Of a stretch of 64,000 nucleotides of DNA, positions 25,441 through 32,964 are shown piece by piece. Source of the DNA: Desulfomicrobium macestii (GTDB taxonomy: Bacteria > Desulfobacterota > Desulfovibrionia > Desulfovibrionales > Desulfomicrobiaceae); the NCBI RefSeq assembly GCF_014873765.1, contig NZ_JADBGG010000002.1, positions 1 through 64,000 of the forward strand, written 5' to 3'. The notes under the pieces are model-generated. The model was given only the letters and a program-made list of their open reading frames with translations, made no database searches and had not been told where the DNA came from. A program made the translations under genes and the position numbers. The stretch's first letter is position 1. Every line of letters starts with the position of its first letter.

Positions 25441-25474
25441 GATCTTCTATGCTGAAGATCATTCATCCTGTCAA
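25441..25474 (-). promoter_or_regulatory. promoter of the TRAP operon with overlapping inverted repeat
   Basis: On the minus strand TTGACA (25469-25474) is 17 bases from CATAGA (25446-25451). A perfect 7-bp inverted repeat GATCTTC-tatgct-GAAGATC (25441-25460) covers the -10 hexamer, a typical place for a repressor operator. It lies in the gap between the peptidase and binding-protein genes, so the transporter can be expressed independently of the upstream genes. Confidence 0.6.
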
Positions 25475-25494
25475 ATTGCGAGAGGTTGGAAAAA

Positions 25495-26664
25495 TCATGC
25501 GCTTGTTGCATGATTCCAGATTGCTGCGATGGTTGCCGCCGTCAGCGCCGCTCTTTCGGACAACGTGTCTTTGAGAATATACTCCAGATCGCTGTGGTCC
25601 AGGTCTCCCACGGGTCCCAGCCCGTCGAGCACCGGCACGTCCAGACCGGCGATGAAATTGGCGTCGGACACGCCCGAGCGCAGCTCCTCGGGCAGGTCGT
25701 AACCGAAAATTTGCGCCTGCTCGCGGGCCATGGCGTAAAGCCGCCGGTTCCCTTCCGACTGGGGCATGGCCGGTCGTCCGGACTGTTCGATCAGGGTGGC
25801 CACGGTTCCGGGGATGGTGGTCCTTGAGACAATCCGGTTCAAGTCCTTTTCAAGGCGCTGTCTGCCCTGCGGGGTCAGGAACCGGGCATCGAGGGCCGCC
25901 GTGGCCAGTTCGGGCACGGTGTTGGGTCCGATTCCGCCCTCGATCAGGCCGACGTTGAGGGTGATGTCCCGGCCGTCGTTCAGTCCTTCAAGGGCGACGA
26001 TCATGTGCGCCAGCTCCAGGATGGCGCTGGCCTTGGCACCGCCCTTGGCCGCATGTCCGGCCTGTCCCTGCACGGTCAGAAGCATTCCGAGCCGACCCTT
26101 GCGGCCGGTGACCACATTCTTGTCCGCTCCGCCGCCTTCGAAGACCAGGGCGGCCAGGGCACCTTGCGCCTCTTTTTCAATCCAGGGGCGCGAAGCGGGG
26201 GAGCCGATCTCCTCGTCGGAATTGCACAGTACAGTGATCGGGATGTCGTCCAGAAGACCCAGGTGCTTAAGGGTTTTCAGGGCATGAACCGCGACAACGA
26301 GGCCTCCCTTCATGTCATAGACGCCCGGGCCGTGGCAGCGGTCGCCTTCCTCGCGAAATGCGGTGAAGGCCGTGTCGGCGGGAAAGACCGTGTCCATGTG
26401 TCCGACCAGCACGATGCCCTTGCGTCCCTTCGCGGCCGGAGCGGTCATGGCCTGGACCATGTTTCCGTGCTCCGTGAAGGGCAGGGTGCGCACGTCGGGC
26501 AAGACCTCGCCCAGGACCGTGGCCATTTCCCCCGCCATGCGGTCAAGGCCCGGCTTGTTGCGGCTGCCGCTCTGAATCTCGACCAGCCGCCGCAGCAGAT
26601 CAAGGGCATCCCTGCGGCGGGGGGCGAGATATGACTGGATTTTGTCGTGCATGGCCGGGATCAT
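25495..26664 (-). CDS. M20-family metallopeptidase, carboxypeptidase G2-like
   Basis: A 389-residue zinc peptidase. Metal-site motifs: GHMDTVFP (His and catalytic Asp), YDMKGG (bridging Asp), SDEEIGS (catalytic Glu-Glu), FEGGGADK, and a C-terminal GPVGDLDHSDLEYI carrying the final His. A dimerisation domain lies between about 180 and 290. Members cleave C-terminal glutamate, dipeptides or N-acyl amino acids in the cytoplasm. The start overlaps the KamA stop by four bases (ATGA), so it is coupled to the aminomutase; an internal ATG at 26652 is possible. Its position suggests it trims a product or import of this locus, which is inference. Confidence 0.9.
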   Translation of the reverse strand: MIPAMHDKIQSYLAPRRRDALDLLRRLVEIQSGSRNKPGLDRMAGEMATVLGEVLPDVRTLPFTEHGNMVQAMTAPAAKGRKGIVLVGHMDTVFPADTAFTAFREEGDRCHGPGVYDMKGGLVVAVHALKTLKHLGLLDDIPITVLCNSDEEIGSPASRPWIEKEAQGALAALVFEGGGADKNVVTGRKGRLGMLLTVQGQAGHAAKGGAKASAILELAHMIVALEGLNDGRDITLNVGLIEGGIGPNTVPELATAALDARFLTPQGRQRLEKDLNRIVSRTTIPGTVATLIEQSGRPAMPQSEGNRRLYAMAREQAQIFGYDLPEELRSGVSDANFIAGLDVPVLDGLGPVGDLDHSDLEYILKDTLSERAALTAATIAAIWNHATSA

Positions 26665-28223
26665 TTTTCGTACTTGGCGAAGCCGAAGTCCTGGCGGGCG
26701 TATTCTTGCGGATCGGGATCTGGGTATATAACCTGCTCGCCGCTCCAGGGCTTTTGCATCTTCACGTGGCCTTGCGCGTGTTCGAGCACGTTGGTGCGGT
26801 GCAATGGGATCTTGCCCCCTGCGGTGGCGATGTAGCGTGGAATGGCGTCACCGGAGATGTTGCCGTACATGCTCTCGATGATGCCCTGTCCCACAGCCAC
26901 GGGCACGCGCAAATGCATGAACTGCGGGTTGCGGTAGCTGCAGTTGAAGACATAGTAGGGGCGGACATAGGCTTCCTGGATGGTCTCGCACAGCTTCCAC
27001 ATCTTGACGCTGGTGTCGTTGATGCCTTTCAAGAGCACGGCCTGATTCATGACTGCCGCCACGCGTTTGGAGATGGCCTTGAACGCGGCCTTCGAGACCG
27101 GCGTGATCTCCTGGGCGGTGTTGATCTGCGTGACCACGCGCAGGGGCTTCCTGTCGCTGCTGGCCTCCAGAATATCCAGAAGTTCGTCGTCGATGCGCTG
27201 CGGCGTGGTCACGGGGATGCGTGTGCCGAGCCGTTTCATGCGCACGTGATCGATGGCGTCGAGTTCGCCCAGGAGCCACTTGAGCATGCTGTTGGGCAGG
27301 ACCAGGCTGTCGCCGCCGGTCACAAGCACGTCACGGATTTCGGGGTTGGCGCGGATGTACTGAAGGGCCTCGCCGTAGGCTTCCTTGCCGTAGAGGCGGT
27401 CCTTGGCGCCGATGTGGGCGATGCGCAGGCAATGGGTGCAGTACATGGCGCACATGTTGGTGGCCTTGATGGTCACCACTCTGGGATAAAACTGGTCGAT
27501 GAGCCGGGCCGGGGAATGGTCCGCTGCCACGGGAGGGATCTCGACGCCGGCGTTGTCGATCATCTCTCCGGTAGGCACGGACTGCAAAAGGACCGGGTCG
27601 TTGATCTGGCCAGGGAGGATCAGGCTCGCGTAATAGGGGGTGAGGCGCATGCGGTAGGTCTTGGTGACCCGCAGCACGTCCTGCACGGCCTTGGCGGGCA
27701 GATCGATCACTTTGGACAGGGTCTCGACGGATTCGATGGCATGACGAAGCTGGCCGGAATAGGAGTTCCAGTCGTCTTCGCTCATGCCCAGGACTTTTCT
27801 GATGCGCGCCTGGTTCTCGAGCATCCGGTCCCAGACTTCGATGCCGCTCGGGGCCTCCCTGGGGTGCCGGTCCAGATATTCGGCGACCCGGTCCTGGGCG
27901 GCATCGACGATGGCCAGGGCCTTGCCGACGCGGCCGCCCACAGTGACCCGATGCTCGTCGATCTGTTCATGCTTCACGGCCAGGGCCGTGAGGGCGTCTC
28001 GTGTCATATCCAACTGTTCCGGAGTCCAGCCGCGGTCGTCATGGAATTTTTCCAGCGTGGCAAAAAGGGCGACGATGGGACCGGTCAGCGTTTCGGTTTC
28101 GGCCTGCCTGAAAAGTTCGGCAATGGTCTGACGCTCTTCATCCGATGGCGCGGCGTCATTTTTCACGGTGAACAGTTTTTCAAAGAGATCCGTCGTAAAC
28201 GTGTCCAGGGCATTGATGCTCAT
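26661..28223 (-). CDS. KamA-family radical SAM aminomutase-like protein
   Basis: A 520-residue protein related to lysine 2,3-aminomutase, with about 130 extra N-terminal residues. The [4Fe-4S] motif is CAMYCTHC at 258-265. Arg267 aligns with the carboxylate-binding arginine, and Lys471 in AGGK with the PLP lysine, so it should be a PLP- and SAM-dependent radical enzyme moving an amino group between adjacent carbons. The two aspartates that bind the lysine epsilon-amine align with Ser429 and Ala466, so lysine is unlikely; the glutamate-type pattern is also absent. Start and stop overlap neighbouring genes by 1 and 4 bases. Confidence 0.88.
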   Translation of the reverse strand: MSINALDTFTTDLFEKLFTVKNDAAPSDEERQTIAELFRQAETETLTGPIVALFATLEKFHDDRGWTPEQLDMTRDALTALAVKHEQIDEHRVTVGGRVGKALAIVDAAQDRVAEYLDRHPREAPSGIEVWDRMLENQARIRKVLGMSEDDWNSYSGQLRHAIESVETLSKVIDLPAKAVQDVLRVTKTYRMRLTPYYASLILPGQINDPVLLQSVPTGEMIDNAGVEIPPVAADHSPARLIDQFYPRVVTIKATNMCAMYCTHCLRIAHIGAKDRLYGKEAYGEALQYIRANPEIRDVLVTGGDSLVLPNSMLKWLLGELDAIDHVRMKRLGTRIPVTTPQRIDDELLDILEASSDRKPLRVVTQINTAQEITPVSKAAFKAISKRVAAVMNQAVLLKGINDTSVKMWKLCETIQEAYVRPYYVFNCSYRNPQFMHLRVPVAVGQGIIESMYGNISGDAIPRYIATAGGKIPLHRTNVLEHAQGHVKMQKPWSGEQVIYPDPDPQEYARQDFGFAKYEK

Positions 28224-29647
28224 TACTTGTCATCCTCGCTTGATTCCTGTGTTTGTGAGTGTTTGCGGATGGAGTCGTTCAGTTGCTCGATGCCCAGGCG
28301 AATGTCTTCATCGAGCAGGCAGCGGTCTCGGGCCACGGCCACGACCCTGCCCAGAAACGTGCCGGGCATGACGGCCTGCTTGCCGCCGACGTGTTCGACC
28401 ACGATCACGCCGTGCTCCTGGCCGTTGCTGACGATCTGGCGAAAGAGGGTCCGCTCGTCCTCGTCCACGGGGACGATGTGCTCGGTTTCGGCCTCGTGTT
28501 CGAGCTTGAAGTTGTAGGTCCGCCAGCAGATTCCCTTCAGGGCTTCCTTGATCTCCATCTTGTTGTCCGGGAAGCGGTCGAACATCACGGCGTGATATTC
28601 CAGTTCCAGCAGGCCCGGAGTCTCGGGCGGCAGGGCGTTCTCAAGGGTGCAGCACATCTCCATGGTCGTGCCCTGCTTGCGGGCGTTGACCTCCACGAAA
28701 AATATCCGGCCCTGGTCGTCGACGATGTAGTCGCATCCGAAGATACCGCGATAGCCGCCGCGTCCCATGACCTGGCCTATCCTGCGCGTGATCTCGCGCA
28801 GCTCCTGCTGCGTGGTTTCGGGTTGCTCGGAAGGAAAGGTCGATCCGCGAAACTTGTTGCCATCGTATATTTCCTGGTCGGCGGTGGCCGCGATGAACAC
28901 GTCCTGGGCGTTGGCCACGATCCCCAAAACCGTGGGGTCGGCCACGTGCGGGATGTAGCGGCTGATGAAGAACTTGCCCCGCAGATGCGCGGTCTTGGTC
29001 TCGATCTCTTCCTGCGAGCGGGCGACAAAGCTGTTCACTCCGGCCGCCGAATAGGGCTGGCTGACAAATATGCCGTCCGGCCACTCTTCCCAGAGCTCGC
29101 GGGCCGTATCCATCATGTCCTGCGCATCCTGGCAGACGCGATAGTTGATCAGCGGGGCGACGTCTTTCAGGCGTTGCAGCTGGTAGAGCTTGTTGTTCCA
29201 GATGTTGGCGATGTGGCCGCTGGGCCCGAGGATGCGCACGCCGGGAATGAGCGCCAGGGTCAGTTCGGGCACGGATTCGAAGACGTGGATGAAGACATGC
29301 CCCTGCTTGTCCAGAAGCTGGCGGATCAGCTCATTGACCGTGTCCGATGCGGAGACCAGGGAGGCAAAGGTCCGTGGCGGGATGCGGAAGCTGACCTTGC
29401 GGCCCTTGGCCCGGAAAAGCTCCCTGGCCATGGGGTTTATGACCATGGTGTTCTTGTGCGGGTAGGATTCGAGCACATCCGGCAGGATGGAAATGAAGTC
29501 GAAAGGCTGACCGTGAATCTTGGAGAGAGTCTCCTTGAAGAATTGGTTCAGGCAGTCCGTTTTTATTTCGCCGATATACAGGAAATAAAACGTGTCCGGG
29601 TCAAGTTTGATGTCCGAAAAGAGGATGTCCTCGTCTTCCATGAGCAT
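28223..29647 (-). CDS. ATP-grasp ligase-like protein
   Basis: A 474-residue protein with an ATP-grasp domain in its middle and C-terminal parts. Visible are a central domain from about residue 145 (HIANIWNNKLYQLQ), GKFFISRYIP, and FVEVNARKQGTTMEM near residue 330, whose E-x-N is the magnesium-binding pair of the fold. ATP-grasp enzymes join a carboxylate to an amine or thiol via an acylphosphate. The start at 29647 has GGAGG seven bases upstream; MEDED at 29641 is an alternative. The stop overlaps the aminomutase start (TAATG), making it the first gene of a three-gene unit. Substrate unknown. Confidence 0.82.
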   Translation of the reverse strand: MLMEDEDILFSDIKLDPDTFYFLYIGEIKTDCLNQFFKETLSKIHGQPFDFISILPDVLESYPHKNTMVINPMARELFRAKGRKVSFRIPPRTFASLVSASDTVNELIRQLLDKQGHVFIHVFESVPELTLALIPGVRILGPSGHIANIWNNKLYQLQRLKDVAPLINYRVCQDAQDMMDTARELWEEWPDGIFVSQPYSAAGVNSFVARSQEEIETKTAHLRGKFFISRYIPHVADPTVLGIVANAQDVFIAATADQEIYDGNKFRGSTFPSEQPETTQQELREITRRIGQVMGRGGYRGIFGCDYIVDDQGRIFFVEVNARKQGTTMEMCCTLENALPPETPGLLELEYHAVMFDRFPDNKMEIKEALKGICWRTYNFKLEHEAETEHIVPVDEDERTLFRQIVSNGQEHGVIVVEHVGGKQAVMPGTFLGRVVAVARDRCLLDEDIRLGIEQLNDSIRKHSQTQESSEDDK

Positions 29648-29855
29648 AACCGCGCCTCCACGCAACAGAATTGAGCCCGTCAACGCCATTGTCGCGGGCA
29701 TTTGTTCCGCTGGCCCTAACGATTGATTCCGCAAACCGCAATTCTTTGCTTGGACCTGTGCAAAGCCGCGTCCGGACTGCGGTTCGCGGCTCCGGAATTT
29801 CGGCCGATCGCATGCCGCGCGCTGATTCTGCGGCGTTTTCCCTGCGTCCTGCCGT

Positions 29856-30242
29856 TCAGTCCAGCTTGACCCGCAGGGTCATCGTGGCGGGCTTGCCGTC
29901 GGTGATGCGGTACACAATCCTTAGTTTGTCGATGACCGTGGACATTCCCGGAATATTGATCAGCCCCGATGATTCTCCAGACTTGAGCTGCACGGGGGCG
30001 CGAAGTTCGATGGGTTCGCCTTCGACCGGAATGAGGGTCAGGCTTTCGAACATGACTGTGGCGCCGTCGATCCTGAAACGCAGATTGTCGATCTTGCCCA
30101 GCTTTTCACCCACCGGCAGGGTCGCCGAGGTGTCCGAGGCCAGAAGACGGACGGGTTCAAGGGCGGTCCACGGTCCGGCAATGGCCGCGGAGACCTGCAG
30201 GATGCCGAGCAAAAGGGTGCAAACAAGGATCAGTTTTTTCAT
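29856..30242 (-). CDS. small secreted protein of unknown function
   Basis: A 128-residue protein with a clear signal peptide (MKK, a long hydrophobic core, AAIAG, cleavage near residue 23). The mature part is predicted all-beta, with repeated short strands such as LRFRIDGATVMFESLTLIPV and KLRIVYRITDGKPATMTLRVKLD, and contains no cysteine. I do not recognise the family. GGAG is six bases before the start. It is divergent from the PAS-LuxR gene, with 151 bases between them. A periplasmic beta-sandwich role is likely, nothing more specific. Confidence 0.75.
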   Translation of the reverse strand: MKKLILVCTLLLGILQVSAAIAGPWTALEPVRLLASDTSATLPVGEKLGKIDNLRFRIDGATVMFESLTLIPVEGEPIELRAPVQLKSGESSGLINIPGMSTVIDKLRIVYRITDGKPATMTLRVKLD

Positions 30243-30393
30243 GGGAAACTCCAGTACGGGTGCGTTCACTGGTACGTACGCCGTGCACGGGCCGGGATCA
30301 AGGGCCGGTTTGTTTTGGCGAGGAGCGTCCTGGGCGCGGACCAGCAAAAAGAGGTATTCCCATAACCGCCATGAGCCCTTATCTGCTTTTTCC

Positions 30394-31314
30394 ATGACAA
30401 CCGATTCAAAAAAATCCCGGCACGATCCTGAAGCCGAAGTTGCGAACCTGCAGGGCCGCTTGCGGGTTCTGGTCGATGGCTCCCCTTTGGGGATTTTTTT
30501 TGACGACGCCGAGGACAAGTGCGTTTTCGTGAACAGGACCTTCTGCGAGATGATGGGGCTGTCCGAGGAGGAAGCCCTGGGGGACGGTTGGGTCAGGACC
30601 GTTCACCCCGGGGATCTGCCGAGGCTTTTGAACGAGCGGGCCGGAGCCGTGACCCGGGGCGAGCCGCTTTTTCGGTCCGAGTACAGGTATTCCCGCCCGG
30701 ACGGACGAGTGGGCTGGGTGGAGGAACAGACCCGGCCGGTTCACGGCCCAGACGGGAATCTGCTGGGCTACGTGGGCACCCTGGCCGAGATCAGCGGGCG
30801 CAAGGAAGAGGAGGCACTGCGGGCGCGGCACAGCGAGGTGCTGGAGGAGCGGGTCAGGGAACGCACCGCCGAACTTTTGGCCCAGACCGAACGCCTGGCC
30901 GAGATGAACACGGCGCTCAAGGTCCTTTTGCGTCAGCGCGAAGAGGATCGCGAAGATCTTGAACAAGCCGTGCTGGCCAATGTCCGCCGTAGCATCTCTC
31001 CGACCCTGGATCGCCTGCAGGGGCTTTGCGCAGGAGAAGAGGCCCGCTTGCTGGCCGATCAGCTTCGCCGGAGCCTCAAGGAATTGACTGAGCCCTTTTG
31101 CCATCGATTGTCCACGGTCTGCCAGGGGTTGACCCCAGCCGAAATCCAGGTCGCCGAATTGATCCGCGAGGGACTCGGCACCAAGGAAATCGCCGCCCGT
31201 CTGGGGGTTGGCGCCTCCACCATCGACACCCACCGCCATCATCTCCGCCGCAAGCTCGGGCTCAAGGACCGTCGGGACGGCTTGCGCTCCTATCTGCTCT
31301 CCCTTGAGTCCTGA
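30394..31314 (+). CDS. PAS domain regulator with LuxR-type DNA-binding domain
   Basis: A 306-residue regulator. A PAS domain occupies about 22-145 (PLGIFFDDAEDKCVFVNRTFCEMMG, ending YVGTLAEISGRKEEE), a coiled coil follows to about 215, and a LuxR helix-turn-helix is at the C-terminus (LTPAEIQVAELIREGLGTKEIAARLGVGASTIDTHRHHLRRKL). There is no receiver or kinase domain, so the PAS sensor probably acts directly on DNA binding. The ATG lacks a strong ribosome-binding site. It is immediately upstream of pdxST in the same orientation, with a 19-base palindrome at its stop codon. Confidence 0.85.
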   Translation: MTTDSKKSRHDPEAEVANLQGRLRVLVDGSPLGIFFDDAEDKCVFVNRTFCEMMGLSEEEALGDGWVRTVHPGDLPRLLNERAGAVTRGEPLFRSEYRYSRPDGRVGWVEEQTRPVHGPDGNLLGYVGTLAEISGRKEEEALRARHSEVLEERVRERTAELLAQTERLAEMNTALKVLLRQREEDREDLEQAVLANVRRSISPTLDRLQGLCAGEEARLLADQLRRSLKELTEPFCHRLSTVCQGLTPAEIQVAELIREGLGTKEIAARLGVGASTIDTHRHHLRRKLGLKDRRDGLRSYLLSLES

Positions 31315-31333
31315 TATGGAGAAATTCTCCATA
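31315..31333 (+). promoter_or_regulatory. 19-base perfect palindrome between the PAS-LuxR gene and pdxS
   Basis: TATGGAGAA and TTCTCCATA flank a single central A, immediately after the PAS-LuxR stop codon. TTTTC follows, so it could be a weak terminator for the regulator, but two nine-base half sites also suit a dimeric LuxR-type protein controlling pdxS, whose start is 81 bases downstream. Confidence 0.45.
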
Positions 31334-31413
31334 TTTTCTCCGCAATAAACCGCTATTGTCATTTTGCGGCCTGACTGTTTCAACGGCTGTCCAATCTCAA
31401 TCAGGAGGACAGC

Positions 31414-32310
31414 ATGAAATCAATTGACTGCAATGACGACAAGGCACTGCTCAATACGGGCCTGGCCCGGATGTTCAAGGGCGGGGTGATCATGGACGTG
31501 ATCAACGCGGAACAGGCCCGCATTGCCGAAGAGGCCGGGGCCTGCGCGGTCATGGCCCTGGAACGGGTTCCCGCCGACATCCGCGCCTGCGGCGGCGTGG
31601 CCCGCATGTCCGACCCGGCCATGATCCGCGAGATCATGGCCAGTGTCTCCATCCCGGTCATGGCCAAGTGCCGCATCGGCCATTTCATGGAGGCCCGCAT
31701 CCTCGAAGCCGTGGGCGTGGACTACATCGACGAGAGCGAGGTCCTGACTCCGGCGGATGAGGAATTCCATATCGACAAGAATGCGTTCAAGGTGCCCTTT
31801 GTCTGCGGATGCCGCAATCTGGGCGAGGCCCTGCGCCGCGTTGCCGAGGGCGCGGCCATGATTCGCACCAAGGGCGAGGCGGGCACGGGGGACGTGGTCG
31901 AGGCCGTGCGCCATGCCCGGACCGTGCAAAGCCAGATCAGGCAGGTGCAGGGCATGCCCCTCGAAGAGCTGGCCACGTATGCCAAGAATATCGGTGCGTC
32001 CCTGGAACTTCTGCGTCAGGTGCGTGAACTGGGGCGGCTGCCCGTGGTCAATTTCGCTGCCGGAGGAGTGGCCACGCCGGCCGATGCCGCGCTGATGATG
32101 CAGCTTGGCATGGACGGAGTTTTCGTTGGGTCGGGGATCTTCAAGAGCGGCGATCCGGCCAAAAGAGCGCGGGCCATCGTGCAGGCGGTGACTCATTTCG
32201 ACGATCCGTCCATTCTGGCCCGGGTCAGCGAAAATCTGGGCGAGGCCATGTCCGGCATCGCGGTTCGTTCCCTGGACGCCGCGCAGCAGTTCGCGGGCCG
32301 GGGCTGGTGA
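31414..32310 (+). CDS. pdxS: pyridoxal 5'-phosphate synthase subunit PdxS
   Basis: A 298-residue PdxS (298 is a near-typical length). It condenses ribose 5-phosphate, glyceraldehyde 3-phosphate and ammonia into PLP. Lys85 in [10 protein letters not shown] matches the substrate-binding lysine, Asp28 in [11 protein letters not shown] the catalytic Asp, and [17 protein letters not shown] the phosphate site; [14 protein letters not shown] is the C-terminal signature. Ammonia comes from PdxT, whose start overlaps this stop by one base. AGGAGG precedes the ATG. PLP made here serves several genes in the window (KamA-family, glyA). Confidence 0.98.
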   Translation: MKSIDCNDDKALLNTGLARMFKGGVIMDVINAEQARIAEEAGACAVMALERVPADIRACGGVARMSDPAMIREIMASVSIPVMAKCRIGHFMEARILEAVGVDYIDESEVLTPADEEFHIDKNAFKVPFVCGCRNLGEALRRVAEGAAMIRTKGEAGTGDVVEAVRHARTVQSQIRQVQGMPLEELATYAKNIGASLELLRQVRELGRLPVVNFAAGGVATPADAALMMQLGMDGVFVGSGIFKSGDPAKRARAIVQAVTHFDDPSILARVSENLGEAMSGIAVRSLDAAQQFAGRGW

Positions 32311-32900
32311 TGCGCGTCGGCATCCTTGCCCTGCAGGGCGCTTTCGCCGAGCATGTCGAAATGCTCGAAACGCTGGGGACGCGGGCCGAACTGGTCCGCT
32401 CTTGCGCCCATCTGGAAGGGCTGGACGGGCTCATTCTGCCCGGCGGAGAGAGCACCAGCATGCGGCGCCTTGCAGGACTGTCCGGGCTTGACGTCGCCTT
32501 GCGCGATTTTGGGGCAAGCCGTCCGGTCTGGGGCGTCTGCGCGGGACTCATTCTGCTGGCCGCCAGGGTCGAGGGCGAGGAGCCTTTTCTGGGGCTCATG
32601 GACATGGGGGTCGCGCGCAATGCCTACGGCCGCCAGCAGGAGAGTTTCGTGTCAGGTTTGCGCGTTGACGGGCTGCCGGATTCCCGGCCCTACCCCGGCG
32701 TGTTCATCCGCGCTCCGAGGGTGCTCGAAACCGGTCCGGGAGTGACGGTCCTGGGCCGCCTTGGAGATGCCCCGGTGGCCTTGCGCCAGGGCCATCTGAT
32801 GGCCACGGCCTTTCACCCGGAAATGACCGGGGACGGTCGCGTGCATGCCTGTTTTCTGGATTTGTGCGCGGATCGGATGCAGGGACGTCTGGCCGGATGA
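32310..32900 (+). CDS. pdxT: pyridoxal 5'-phosphate synthase glutaminase subunit PdxT
   Basis: A 196-residue class I glutamine amidotransferase that supplies ammonia to PdxS. Nucleophile Cys77 is in GVCAGL, with His and Glu in FHPEM near the C-terminus; LPGGESTS at residues 43-50 is the family signature. An ATG at 32310 overlaps the pdxS stop (TGATG); a GTG at 32307 is an alternative start. A terminator follows. Confidence 0.97.
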   Translation: MRVGILALQGAFAEHVEMLETLGTRAELVRSCAHLEGLDGLILPGGESTSMRRLAGLSGLDVALRDFGASRPVWGVCAGLILLAARVEGEEPFLGLMDMGVARNAYGRQQESFVSGLRVDGLPDSRPYPGVFIRAPRVLETGPGVTVLGRLGDAPVALRQGHLMATAFHPEMTGDGRVHACFLDLCADRMQGRLAG

Positions 32901-32917
32901 CCACTGCATATGAATGC

Positions 32918-32945
32918 GAAAAGGCCGGAGCGGTCCGGCCTTTTC
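32918..32945. terminator. bidirectional terminator between pdxT and the chemoreceptor
   Basis: GAAAAGGCCGGA pairs with TCCGGCCTTTTC around GCGG. It has an A-rich 5' side and a T-rich 3' side, so it can stop both the plus-strand pdxST and the minus-strand receptor transcript. Confidence 0.85.
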
Positions 32946-32964
32946 AAGATGATGCGCGGGTCTT

